Shown here piece by piece: positions 47,429 through 58,608 of a stretch of DNA of 64,000 bases (positions are counted from its first letter, which is position 1; every line of letters begins with the position of its first letter). Made by a program: the position numbers and the translations under genes. The DNA is taken from the NCBI GenBank assembly GCA_022496205.1, contig WTXD01000080.1, positions 1 through 64,000 on the forward strand. Direction: 5' to 3'. The notes beneath the pieces were generated by a model. The model did not search any database. It was given only the letters and a program-made list of their open reading frames with translations, and was not told the DNA's origin. The DNA is from Gloeopeniophorella convolvens. Taxonomy: Eukaryota > Basidiomycota > Agaricomycetes > Russulales.

Positions 47429-48340
47429 TCATATCAAAGTAGTGCTGTGCAAGCCCCGAGCCTCAATAACAAGGTTTTTGCTCAACCGGACCCGAACGTA
47501 GCAGTCAGGCGACCAGCAAAAGGTTACTGTTTCATATGAGTTGTGGTAATATTCAATCCGAGACCTCTGATGAACGATCGCTGGCAAGGTGTCACCAAAT
47601 TCGATCGTGCTGGCGAAGAAGAGGAAGACGGAGATATGGAAGATGGCCGGGACGAGCCCGAGTGTTGTGGATATGTGGGAGTTTACGACGCCTTCGAAGA
47701 CGAAGGCGCGGAGGCGCACGCGGGTGTAAGGAGTGGAGTGGCTGGAGGGGTGTGCTATCTGAATATCTTTGTGGGCCCACTGCTGCATGAGTGTCGCTCC
47801 AAGCGCACAAGTCAAGCTCAAGCAAAGGCTACAGAACCACAGGATGTCTACGCGAAGTCCTGAGGATGGTGCGTGGAATGGGGGTTCCGAGGCCGGCGCT
47901 ATAATGGTCCCATTGGAGAGGCCAGACAGTTGTTGAGAGATTTGGGTCAATCAAAAGACGGTTCTATCCCCGGAGTCGGGCTGCAGCAGTTTATAGCTCT
48001 CGATGATGAAGGAGGCGACCATGGTGGAGAAAAGACCAGTCTGTGGCCAAAACCCATAATGAGACGGCTTATTCGAAACGCTGGCAAGGAAAAAACGCAC
48101 GAAGATAAGAATCCTATCAGCATCAGATTTCCAAGTTTCGACGAGGCCTTCGTCAGATACTTCAGACCAGTGGAGATGCCTCAACCATAGTTCGGTGAGA
48201 GCGTCTTCCTGGCTCTCACGGAATCCTGCGCACGTTCTGAGCTCACATACCTATCTCGTGAGGAAGGCAACCGCACACGCACATTCGGTGGGGTTCTCCG
48301 GAGTTTGTTCAACGTGGACGACATGGGACATGTGGGAAGT
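47429..48340 (-). pseudogene. DUF6535 copy 2, 3'-truncated
   Basis: It matches copy 1 block by block: RESQEDALTELWLRHLHWSE, GLVETWKSDADRILIF, TGLFSTMVASFIIESYKLL, SQQLSGLSNGT, then DILWFCSLCLSLTCALGATLMQQW, VVNSHISTTLGLVPAIFHI and FLFFASTIEF. The similarity stops near 47610. The remaining frame to a stop at 47429 has no resemblance to the rest of the family, so the last third of the domain and the whole long C-terminal region are missing. A possible first exon begins with ATG near 48335 (MSHVVHVEQTPEN), but its splice does not join cleanly. It sits directly upstream of copy 1 in the same direction, consistent with a tandem duplication and decay. Confidence 0.72.
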
Positions 48341-48985
48341 GGAGAGAGGCTATTTGACTTCTGAGAATGCTGTCGGACGCAGCACGAAGGTAATCTTCAA
48401 GCTTCAAGCTCAATGTGCACTCTACAGTGGTGGTCTGGCCACTTGATGGAGCTAAGATGTGGTTCGATCGGGACCAGGAAGTGCGGCGAGGTCTAAGAAC
48501 AAGTACTTGGTACCTAGTAGTATCTGATAGACTACCAAGTGACGACGGTCGTTCACATGGACAAGAACGAGCGACCGGTGAGGGCAGAATGATTCGATGT
48601 CCGATTGCGGCAGCTGCCAGCGGTGCGAAGCTTTCAGGCGCGCGCCTGATTGACTTTGTGTCTGCTCCACCTTCCATCTTGAACAACGTGCGCGCAAGTG
48701 CGACGGGAGCGATCCCACCATGTGGTGTAGAAGGCAGGAGTGTGGTTCAAGAGAGGTGCGCTGGCCCGGTCCGAACACCGCATCTGTTCCCATCGTCGGT
48801 CTTCGTTGCAATATCCGCCTCTTCGCTACCAACAGCCAATATTCCGAGAATCAGTTCCAACGTGATGCACAAGCACATGCGGTGGTCATACGCACCATCG
48901 GGCACCGAGATGCGCGCATATAATCGCAGAAGTGGATTTATTCGCGCGTCAGCCTCCGATGCGAGCTCCCCAAGCCCTCCTAGTC
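48341..48985. other. Intergenic: 5' flank of the PLC-like gene
   Basis: 645 bp with no gene. It includes a perfect 14-bp palindrome CAGGCGCGCGCCTG at 48635-48648. The open frame 48415-49308 crosses exon 1 of the PLC-like gene in another frame and is a shadow. Confidence 0.5.
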
Positions 48986-50408
48986 ATGCGTTTACCAGTC
49001 CTCGTATCGATTGTGCTTTCGTTCGCTGCTTTGGTCAGCTGTGCTGCTGTCCAGAGACGGTGTGTGTCCAACTCTGTCTGAACGTCGCCTTGCTCAATGA
49101 TACCCCACCTGTAGCGCTACAGCGTGCAATGGTCACGCAGAGCTTTGCAACCGCAGCTACGGCAATATCACCTTTGCGGGTGGTGCGTATAGGTTATACT
49201 TCTCCCCAACATGTGTCATTTGCTCACGCATTTGCCCTACTCAAAGCGCATGACTCTTTTGCATTCAGCTCAGATCCTCTCGCCCGTACGTGCCCTGCAT
49301 ATCCATAGCTTTCAGGTTGCGCCGTCTCACAATCGATCCTCAATGCAGTCGCGCGAGATCAAGAGGTCGATGTGCCCACGCAGCTTAGTCTCGGAATTCG
49401 GTTACTCCAGGCTCAATCACATAAGTGTGTTGTGCTCGCCAGCCATCCCTCCAAATACGCTTCTGACATGTGCGCAGGGGCAGCGATGGCGCCATCCATT
49501 TCTGTCACACCAGTGAGTGAGGCGCCTGGATCCCACCGGTGCGGTTCGCTGATCTAACATATTTACAGGCTGTGTACGCACCTCTCGTTCAGGCCGAGCA
49601 CAAATGCTAATCCGCCTTGGTGCAGTTGCTCTTCGACGGCGGCACTGTTGAATGTACGTCCCACATCTCCTAGTATCTACTTAGTGACCCTTACGCCATC
49701 TCACTAGCGTACCTCGTCAACGTCGCGACCTTCCTGAAGAACAACCCAAATGAGGTCCTCACGCTCCTCTTCACGAATCCAGAGGGCCTCTCCTTCCCTG
49801 ATGTCTGGGCCCCCGCCTTCGAAGCGTCGGGCGTGGCCGACTTTGCCTTCGTGCCGCCACAGAACCCGATGCAGCAGAGCGCGTGGCCGACGCTCGGCGA
49901 TATGATCGCGAGTGGGAAGCGCGTCATCGTGTTCATTGACGCGATCGGATCCGACGGACAGACAGTTGACTACCTGCTGCCCGAATTCACGATGGTACGC
50001 GCCCTCTCTTCCAAGTGCTATGATATTGCTGGTGGTTGACGCGCACGATAGATTTGGGAGACGCCGTTTAGCGTGACAGACCCAAGCTTCCCATGCTCGG
50101 TCGATCGCATCCAGGGCCCGCTCAGCACGGCGGACCATATGTATATGATCAACCATTCGCTGAACATCAACGAGTTCGGCACGGGCATCATCGTCTCGGA
50201 TCCGGGAGATGCACCGACAACGAACAGCGTGTCTTCGTATGTGCTTTCGTTGTTCCATGACCAAAGCTCATCATGCTCTAGCATTGTCGCAAATGCCAAC
50301 GGGTGCGTGCCATTGGGCGGAGGGCGGAACCCAAACTTCGTGCTACTGGACTTTGTGAACATCGGACAGGGCGTGCAAGCTGTGAACCAGCTGAACGGTC
50401 TTTCATAG
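48986..50408 (+). CDS. Secreted PLC-like phosphodiesterase (PI-PLC X-type TIM barrel)
   Basis: ATG 48986 begins a clear signal peptide (MRLPVLVSIVLSFAALVSCAA). After CNGHAELCNRSYGNITF comes GAHDSFAFSSDPLA with the first catalytic His, then DVPTQLSLGIRLLQAQSH and DGAIHFCHTSCLLFDGGTVE with the second His. The rest follows as VNVATFLKNNPNEVLTLLFTN, WPTLGDMIASGKRVIVFID, IWETPFSVTDPSFPCSVDR and NFVLLDFVNIG. This is the fungal PLC-like phosphodiesterase family, a barrel that in relatives cleaves phosphoinositide or glycerophosphodiester bonds; the real substrate is unknown. Several Cys fit an extracellular protein. No GPI signal is seen at the C-terminus. About eight introns; the one near 49290-49352 could be 30 or 63 nt, both in frame, and 63 fits the family better. 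Confidence 0.9.
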
Positions 50409-50672
50409 GGTGCACGTTACATCACACACTTCTTGGTTTATTGATAGGTCTTCGAACTTCGGGGGTTAATCCTCGTTTCATATTTTCGTTATACCCCGCA
50501 ATCTTATACTCTTGTTTCTGTGTCACGAAGCAGTGCACTTCAAACATTTGACGGAAGCATTAGCACCAACATGCAGCAGATAGGAAAGTGTGGCTCGATT
50601 CGCAGACTATCCTCAGGCTACATGTAGCCCAGTGCGCGCGTACTGTACATCCTACACCACCCGCAACAGCAC
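50409..50672. other. Intergenic between convergent PLC-like and Erv41 genes
   Basis: 264 bp of AT-rich 3' flanks; nothing else seen. Confidence 0.5.
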
Positions 50673-52532
50673 TCATTCGTCCTTCTTGCCGGCATCTCTC
50701 GGTGTCGGCGGCGCCGCGAATCCGCTCAGCGGTGAGCGTGGCGTAGGCGGGAAATGTCCGTACGCAGGGGTGCCAGGCGCAGAGCTGCCCACCGTCGCGG
50801 CAGTAGCCGGGGTCCGGGCCGGGCCATAAACGCCAGGCGAGAGCCCGAGCCCTGCTGAGCCAGGGCCGGGGAACGCCCCGCCCGAGGGGGTGCGCCCCGA
50901 GAGCGGCGGAGGGGCGACGGGCGAGTATGGCGAATAGGGCATGGGCGAGCCCGCGGGCGAGCCGCTGTACGCCGAGCCCGCGTAGGACGAGCCGTATGGC
51001 GAGCCGCCATCCGCCCACGACGATGGGCGCAGCGACGCGCTGTTGGGGCGCGAGCGCAGGGATGCGCCAGTCCACTTGCGCCGGATGCCACCGCGGGACG
51101 AGTCGGGTGTTGGCGCGATACTGTCCGAGTCGTCCGGGCCCGCGACGACGGTGATTGCGCGATCGGTCGCGCGGAGAGCCCACGATGCGCAGACAAAGAC
51201 GCCGCCTACAACCCCGGCCCAGCTGGTCAAACGGTGTGAGTGCATACGAAAAGGATGCAGATAGGTTGAAACTCATGATCACCGTATGAAGAACTGGGCG
51301 AATGTGGTCGTACGCTGGATGATTGTAAGGCGCACGGGCTCGATGTCGAACTTGAAGAAAATGCCAGGAACGCCGGTGTGGTGGTTGAGCTTGCGTTCAT
51401 AATGTGTGACGCTGTACTGGTTCGTGTGAAGAGGCGTGGACCGAGGCGCGATGTAGGTGGTTGGCACAACCCGAAGGAAGTACTGGTACGCAACGAACTC
51501 TGCAGGGATGTCAGACAGGAAAAGCCCATTTCGAGGAAGCCCATACGGTCATGAGTGATCTCGAACGAGTTATCCAAGGGTTGAGTAATTTCTGGGAAGT
51601 GCTTGCCGAACGAGAATTCAGTGATAACATGCGACAGATTCATGACTGAGGAAAGCTGCGTCGGTAAGGCAGAGAATGCGCGAAGGAGACGGCGTACGGC
51701 TGTGATCCACATGCAGATGACTCGTGTAACCGTGGCCGAGCGTAGTGATGTGGAGGTTTGCTACGTAGGTTCTTCAGTGGACGGTCCTGGGTACGGAGAG
51801 CTGAGAACGCACCTGTAACCTTTTTCACGGAGAGCGAGCCATATACGCGGCATGCGCTGCCGTCCGAAACGTAGTTGTACGTAGGCTTGTAGAGATCCTT
51901 CGAACGGCGGAAGAGACCTGAAAGCAAACCTCGCGACTTGCGAGATTCAGAGACAGCCTGCCGTGCGGACAGAGCCTCCGCGTGCTCCCTGCAAATGAAA
52001 ACATAAGATAGATCCGCTGAACCCAATTGAGCTACCCACTTGAGAGCGGTGGCCTGCCCAATGTCGAAAAGTGTCTATGCAAGGGTCAGACGCCAATCGA
52101 GGGATGAGGCCGATGCACGCACCCCGTCCCGGCGGAAACCCTTGCTGAGGAACAACCTGTCCCCCACGGCGTCCCGCAAGTCAACGGTCAGATCTAAGGC
52201 ATTCGATTATCACTGAGGCTAGATAAGCGCACAGATATACACATACATCTGCAAGGCATGTTGACGACCAAATCGACATTGACGTCCAGGTAGCTCGCCG
52301 GCGAATGGTCGACGCCAAATTCGTAATCCGGCCAACCCCATACAAACTCGCCAATATCGTTTGCTACAAGTAGGAAGGCAATAAAGCCGATAAAGAGGGT
52401 GAGGAAACCACGCTCGCCCGAGCGTGTGCGGTAAGTCGAAGGGACTTTTGGGAAGGCATCGAAGCTCTTGAGAGGCGCAGGGGCGACGGCGTCGAGCTTG
52501 TCAAGCAGGGAGAGCTCCTCCTGCGTGTCCAT
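50673..52532 (-). CDS. ERV41: Erv41-type ER-Golgi cargo receptor (COPII vesicle protein)
   Basis: Start ATG 52532 (MDTQEELSLLDKLDAVAP), stop TGA 50675-50673. The ERGIC N-terminal domain KSFDAFPKVPSTYRTRSGERGF leads into the first membrane helix (LTLFIGFIAFLLVANDIGEF) and LDVNVDLVVNMPC. The lumenal COPII-coat ERV domain follows: ACRVYGSLSVKKVTANLHI, MNLSHVITEFSFGKHFP, PLDNSFEITHDPF and NQYSVTHYERKLNH. GIFFKFDIEPV precedes the second helix (WAGVVGGVFVCASWAL). Erv41 works with Erv46 to cycle between ER and Golgi and retrieve escaped ER proteins. Unlike the yeast protein, a ~150-residue cytosolic tail rich in Ser, Pro, Gly and Ala follows the second helix. The start is 212 bp from a divergent gene. 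Confidence 0.92.
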
Positions 52533-52744
52533 GGGTGCGATTGCGCTCTTGCGAGCGACGTGGAGGGGGTTAAAAGTAAAGGTGCGCGGGTGTCGACGTG
52601 TCAGATGTGCTGCCGGCGTTCGCAACGCCCGAAATATTGGCGGACGCGCTTGCAGGTGATGTGGCAAGACCCCGGCACCGCTTCTCACCTCGGCACTGTG
52701 ATGTGGCAGTCCCTCTGCCACCGCCTCCCCTGCAGCTTGCAGCC

Positions 52745-53663
52745 ATGGGCAAGCTCAACATCGCCCATCACAAATCCTATCACCCTTACCGCCTCGATAA
52801 TGTCGAGCGTGTTCGTCGCGATGAGGCCGCCGCCAAGCTCAAACAGACCGAGGATGCCGACCGCGTCCTTGTGGCCGTACGTCGTCTTGCATCTGCTATC
52901 CTCGTGATTATCACACTGAATCATATCCAGGATGCCGAGTCCCGCATGAGTCTACTTCGCCAGCGCGCGGGCGTCTCCCCGCCATCACCTCCACCATCCA
53001 ATCAGGGCGAGGAAGCCGTTGCGCCTCCTGTGTCTGAGCCCGCAACCTCAAATGGACACATCAACCTCTTTGCCGACCTAGAGGAACACGCAGCAACGCT
53101 CGCTGCGCGTGCATCAAAGTCCAAACCTGTAGCGACAGACTCTGACCGTGGTGTCCCCCTTGCACCCACGAAGAAGGACTTGCAGCCGTGGTACTCGACA
53201 TCACGCGACGCGCCTGAGGATAAAGGTACAGACGCTAGGAGGTACGTACCCTCGCGCCAACAAGTACACTGTTGGCTAATTGCGGTGCAGGAGGCGAGAC
53301 CTTGCCCGACAGGTGAAAGCCGATCCGCTCGCATCCATCCCGTCCCATCTAAAGCGACCCGCGCCACCGCCATCGCACCCATCGTCGCGTGCGATGGCAC
53401 CGCCTCCATCGTCCTCCTCTCTAGAAGGCCGGTTGGCGCGTGAGTCCTCCGAGCGTGAGCGCGCGCTCGCACTGGTGCGGCGCAAACAACGCGAACGCGA
53501 ACGCGAAGAGAGTGGTACCGCGACACCCAGCACGGTGCACGGTGGTGGCTACGCCGATGTTTTCAACCGGCGCGAGGTAGAAGATGCGCATCGCGGTCGT
53601 GAACGAGATCGCGATTCAGGATGGCGGCAGCGCCGCTGGGACGACGGCGACCGCAGGCGGTGA
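52745..53663 (+). CDS. Cir_N domain protein, LENG1-like (probable splicing-associated)
   Basis: Three exons (52745-52876, 52931-53241, 53291-53663) give 271 residues. The N-terminus MGKLNIAHHKSYHPYRLDNVERVRRDEAAAKLKQ is the Cir_N domain shared by LENG1, Cwc25 and CIR. The next parts DAESRMSLLRQRAG and INLFADLEE, and the later KKDLQPWYST, match LENG1 order. The C-terminal half is basic and charged (RRKQREREREESG, RGRERDRDSGWRQRRWDDGDRRR), like other spliceosome-linked factors. It is predicted to be nuclear. LENG1 homologues are poorly characterised; Cwc25 is a step-one splicing factor. The gene is divergent from Erv41. Confidence 0.85.
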
Positions 53664-54220
53664 TGACCATCGTCCACCTCTTTACTTGTTCCTTGTGATA
53701 AGTATTGTATCTTTACCGTCTGTACTTTATGTATCATTCGCTGCAGTAAGTCAACCGAGTCTGTTGTTTATCTGTGCGCTAACGACACCATGTCATGCGT
53801 CATGCTTTAGAGCTCAATATAGAATCAATCTACGCCATTGCGTCATTGCTTTTCCGGACTGGTTATGCTGGGGGTGCCTGAATGGATGTCATTACGCCTC
53901 GAGGGCGATCATACCTATCACCGCCGGAACTGCAGCTTCCCATACAAGTCCGCAAACACGCGTGCCTACAAGCACGACCAATGAACGTTGAACGGCAGGA
54001 CTACATGCGTCGTTTTCACCTGCCACCGGTCCAACCTGGCGATCCCACCGTGCCTGAACAGACAAACGTGATAGCATTCACACGGATGCAGAAACTCTAT
54101 TCCCTGCGTATTAGTCTTGAAACAAACTGTGTTATGAAGGAGGTATGGTATAGATACTACGTTGTGCACACGCTCACGGCGTCTGCGCTCATCTCTGCCC
54201 CTGGCCCCACCGTCTAGAAT
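53664..54220. other. Intergenic between convergent LENG1-like and MDR genes
   Basis: 557 bp of T-rich sequence; no gene recognised. Confidence 0.5.
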
Positions 54221-55669
54221 TTACAACTTGCCCGGCTGCGGCTGCTCGCGCACGCGCACGACCGCCTTGCCCCACGTCCGGCGGTGCTCGAGGTCGTCGA
54301 GGCCCTTGCCGAGCGTGTCGAGCGTATACTCGCCTGAGAACAGCACTGGCTTTAACTTGCCCGACGCGAGCAACGCGAGGAGCTCCTGCCACACCTCCGC
54401 GAAGCGCCGCGGGCCCTTTGCTGCAGGCCCGGATCAGCAGGTGCCCATGTCGTACACCGAGGAAGACCACGTACATGTATAGGAGCCCCAGAAGATGCCG
54501 ACGACAGAGACGTTCTTCAGAAGCACGAGGTTCAGCGGAAGCTGCACACAGGAAAAGCCGATGTCAGCGCCCGGTGCACGCTAAAACTACCCACACGAAA
54601 GTGCGCGCGCGCGCACGACGTACCTGCTCGATCGCGCCACCAGCAAAGCCGACGACGAGCGCACGGCCGCCCCACGCGATGCACTTGAGCGCATCTGCGG
54701 GCGCACCGAGCCATCAGCACGCCAAAAGCGCCACAAGCGCAAGAAGATCGGCAGCAGCGCACCCTTGATCCGCCCAACGGGGTCGTACACGACGTCGACG
54801 CCGCGCCCGCCGGTGATGTGCATCACGTCCTTCTGCCAGCCATCCTTAGTGTAGTCGACGACGACGTCCGCGCCGCCCGCGACGCGCGCGACCTCGAGCT
54901 TCGTCGGCGACGCCGCGGCGATGACATTCGCGCCGAGCGCTGCAGAGCCGTGCCGTGAGCGGAAGCACGGGCGCAGGAGACACACGGTGCGCACCCTTTG
55001 CGATCTGGATCGCCGCGATGCCGACGCCGCCTGCTGCTGCCAGGACGAGGACCCATTCGCCTGTGCGCGCACACACATATTCAGCCCCAGCACACACGGT
55101 GCCAATCCGGACGCGACGTACCCGCCTGAAGCTTCGCGCGCCCAACGAGCGCCTCATAGCTCGTCGGGTACGTCACATACAAACCTACGCAGCCCCGCAT
55201 CACGCGTTAACCACACGGCCCAGTCTCCAAGGGCCCACACGTACCGGCACCCTGGTCGAACGTGAGCGTGTCGGGCAGCGGGAGCACGAGCTCCGGCTTG
55301 GCAACGACACGCTCCGCGAGCGAGCCCTGCGCAGAGCCGAACACGCGATCGCCGCGCTTGAACGGGCTCCCCGGCGGCGCCGCTGCGACCGTGCCGGCGA
55401 ACTCGGTGCCGAGGATGAACGGGCGCGGCGGCTGCGTCTGGTACCGGCCCTGCGCCTGCAGGATCTGTCTCCCGCGCCGCCGCGATCAGTCACGCCAGCA
55501 CGAGAAGAAAAGGACGAGGGAGGGCGCGCACGTCGAAGAAGTTGAGCCCCGCGCTGTGTACGTCGATGAGCAGGTTGTCCGAGTCCTTCGGGACCTCGGG
55601 GGCCGGCGCGTCGAGCGTGAGCGGGATCTTGGAGTGGTGCGCGTACTCGGAAATCACGAAGCCTCTCAT
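54221..55669 (-). CDS. Zinc-independent medium-chain dehydrogenase/reductase (quinone oxidoreductase-like)
   Basis: Start ATG 55669 (MRGFVISEYAHHSKIPL), stop TAA 54223-54221. The GroES-like catalytic domain reads LLIDVHSAGLNFFDILQAQGRYQ, FILGTEFAGTVAAAPPGSPF, then GDRVFGSAQGSLAERVV. The Rossmann domain has EWVLVLAAAGGVGIAAIQIAKALGAN with the AxxGGVG dinucleotide loop, and YTKDGWQKDV, GRGVDVVYDPVG, CIAWGGRALVVGFAGG. The C-terminus VLFSGEYTLDTLGKGLDDLEHRRTWGKAVV closes the fold. The Cys/His zinc ligands of alcohol dehydrogenases are absent, so an NADPH-dependent quinone or enone reductase is likely; the substrate is unknown. GC is very high (long runs of GCG/CGC codons), in contrast to nearby genes. 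Four to five short introns are present. Confidence 0.88.
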
Positions 55670-56466
55670 GGTGCTAGTACTTGGTGCTGATGCTCTGGTC
55701 TGGGGGTCTTGTCTGGTCGCCGCGTCGATCTGCGCCTTGGCACTTACTATGGGCAACACACGGACTGAAGAGGGGGATGATGGATCGGGAGGCCCAGACT
55801 GCGCCGCGCGCGCTTTATGGCGTGCACGATTCACATGCGACGCTCAGGGCCCTCGGAGTTGTGCGCTGCTGCGTCTGCGCAAGGGCCCCATACGCGCGGG
55901 ATGGGGATATCGCCCTGCGCGGGCCCTCGGACTCGACGCAAACACCGAGCGCGGGTACGCAGCATAATATCATGCCCGCCGGGTGAACATGACCCACCGC
56001 GAAAGCCCAATTGTCACCGTGCGGGTGAGCGATTGTCGGGTTGTGGCCGTCGCGCTGGGATCTGACTTATTACTCGGGCGTCGTTCTCGTCAACGGCATT
56101 ACCATCAGCTCCAGAATAAGAATAAATACAGTCCAGTCTGCAGTCCGTCGCGTCGCCCGCGCCCCGCACCCCCGCGTCTAACCAACCAAGAAACCAAGGG
56201 CCAGCGCCAAGCGCGGAGTAGAGGGCGAGCCGGAGGAAGTAACATTAGACCGCGCGGGGCGGGTGGATGGGCATATGTCGGGGGAATCAGGGCGGTAAAT
56301 GTATGTAGCGTGGGTAGAACGCGAGAAGGGGAAGAAGGGTAGCTATAACATCATGCACATGCTTGCAGCGTAAGAATCCGTGATACAGTACAGCACCGTT
56401 AGACGGATGCATAGTCGTCAACACCAAAACCAAACTCTAGATGGCCACGGCCACGACCGCGGCGGA
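55670..56466. other. Intergenic: upstream of MDR gene, downstream of Tvp38
   Basis: About 800 bp, no gene recognised. Confidence 0.5.
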
Positions 56467-58608
56467 TTAAGACCCCGAGCGGTAGCTCGGCGGCGGCGTG
56501 AACGCGCGCTGCGCGGGCGCGAGCGGAGGCGCGTACGGCGTCTGCGCAGGCGTGCCGTGAAACGGCGGCGTCGGCAGCGTGTTCGCGCGGCCTACGCTCG
56601 TGCTGCCCGGCATCGACGCAAATTGCTCCGGCTGGTACGTGACGTACTGCGCGCTTGCGCTCGCAGGCGGGGAGCGGGGTGCGGGTGGGAACGGTGCGGG
56701 TGGCGCAAATGAGAGGGGGGATGTGTTGTAGGGCACGTGTTGGGGCACAGGGGAGGACGGCTGGGAAACATGTATGCGTGGAGGTGCGGGCGCGGAAGCA
56801 GTGGGGGTGCGCGGCGTGCGTGCGTTCGACCACTCGTCCCCGGACGCGGCCATGGTGGCGGTGGCGGCCGCGGCGCTCGCGGGCGGTGCGTAGCGAGCGG
56901 ACGGGGTAAACGAGGGTTGGCGTGGGCGCGGTGCGTGCAGCTGCGGGTCGGGCGCGTAGCCGACAGCGCGGCCATACTCGTCCCACTGCTGGTGCACCGA
57001 CTCTTCCGAGCCGAGACCGCCCTCGGGGTCGTATGGCTGTAGCGTGACGTCTGAGTCGGACGGGTTCGAGCGGAAGGCAGAGACAGTTGATGCGTTGTTG
57101 TAGTATGCGCCGGTGTACTCCATCTTTGCTTGCCTGGAAGCATGTCAGTGGTCGTGTGCGGGGTGGATGCAATGAGATCGCGTACCGAGCCTTGCGGCGA
57201 TCGTAGATGACGGCGGGCTTAACACGGCCCATCTCACGGTAGATGTACCACGCAGCCAAGATAGTAATGATGGTCGTGACTGCGATCACCGTGTAGCTCG
57301 CAACGCGCTGGCCCGTCGTCTCGCCTGTGTGCTCATGAGTCTAACGAACAGCCGAGTCGGAGCATGGCACATACTTTTTCCTGAGGTCTCGAGGATAACA
57401 CCAATATACACAGTGACAAACTGCTTGGGAAGCGTCAAGAACGCGGCCAGTGAGAACGTCCACACGCTCATGCCGCACGTTGCAAACACGGCAGTAGTAA
57501 CTGCGATGACGTAAGCGGCGCCGCAGCAAAAAGCAAGACAGGACAAAGCACGCACAGTGGCCTGGGATGGCGCTGGAGCGCGCAATGACGGCGATCTTGA
57601 AGCCACCCTCGCGCACGATGCGCGCAAGGCAGCCATACTGTATATTTGTCTTCTCGGTTTTCTCGCCGCGCGCACGACAGCAGTACTTGAACGCGCTGCA
57701 CACGAGGGAGGACACCATTGCATCAGTGGAGCTCCACAAACACGCAGGGGGGAACCATCGCGCTTACTAGAAATTACCCAACTCGCCGACAAATGTGCCT
57801 GCTGCGACAATGGCGAAGCCGATCCAAAGCCCCCAGACGACGCCACAGAGGATGGCGATGATCTCATGCCCAAAGAGCTGTCGCGGCCCATGGAGGTGAG
57901 CGGATGCGCGGGCCGAGCGGATCAGACAAGGCGACACACCGGAGGAAAGGATATAACGAATAGGATGGCTATTGGGATGGCCCATCCGCCAGGGAGGCTG
58001 GAAAGACGACGGGGTCAGCATGGCTGGTGCGAGCGGAGGGAAGAATGACGGAAGTGACGCTGGGAAGCCGGACTCCACGGGCTTGGCAACGCATGGGCAT
58101 GGCCATGGCGGTTGCCTCACAGCGACGGCAGCGATGGGGCTTGTGCAGACGGGAGCGGGCGATTGATACAACGAGCACATACTTTTTGATCTTGTTAGCC
58201 TCGGGGGTGAGGGCCTTGACGATTTGGGTGTGGAATATGGTGATGAGAGCGGTGATCAACGTGAGGACGAACGCAAGCACGTAGTACCCTGCGGAGAGCA
58301 GAGCACATCAGTACACGCAGTGGGAAGGACGAGATGAAGCTGGTAAAGCACGCACATAGCCACTCGCGACGGACCCAGAACCGCCAGTGGGATAGTGTCT
58401 TCCAATCAAGGACACCCTGGCGCGAGAGTTCGGCGGCTTCGCTGGGGGTTGGGCTAGGAGTGCGGGAGATGCGCTCTGGGGAAGATTCGGGCTTTGGGGG
58501 GACGGAAGAGGAGGAGTTATTGAAGGTGTAGGGGTTGCCGTTGGGAGGGTACATGTAGGGGTTCGCGCCAGGCTGAGGACGGCCATATGCCGGATATGGG
58601 GAGGACAT
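56467..58608 (-). CDS. TVP38: Tvp38/TMEM64-family Golgi membrane protein
   Basis: Start ATG 58608 (MSSPYPAYGRPQPGANPYMY), stop TAA 56469-56467. A ~85-residue Pro/Ser-rich cytosolic leader is followed by a helix (YYVLAFVLTLITALITIF). The SNARE-associated/VTT core is FGHEIIAILCGVVWGLWIGFAIVAAGTFVGELGNF, then YCCRARGEK, IVREGGFKIAVIARLSA-like segments and TFSLAAFLTLPKQFVTVYIGV. A last helix (TVIAVTTIITILAAWYIY) ends the membrane part. Tvp38 was found in yeast Golgi/tlg2 vesicles, and VTT proteins act as lipid scramblases in related families. A ~220-residue tail rich in Pro, Ala, Ser and Thr follows, far longer than in yeast. The exon borders in the middle part were not all resolved. Confidence 0.9.

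Noticed and set aside
48415..49308. 297-codon open frame
   Set aside because: It overlaps the signal-peptide exon of the PLC-like gene in another frame and lacks any motif.
56399..57289. 296-codon minus-strand frame rich in Arg
   Set aside because: It is the shadow of the Pro-rich tail of the Tvp38 gene, whose true frame carries the recognised protein.
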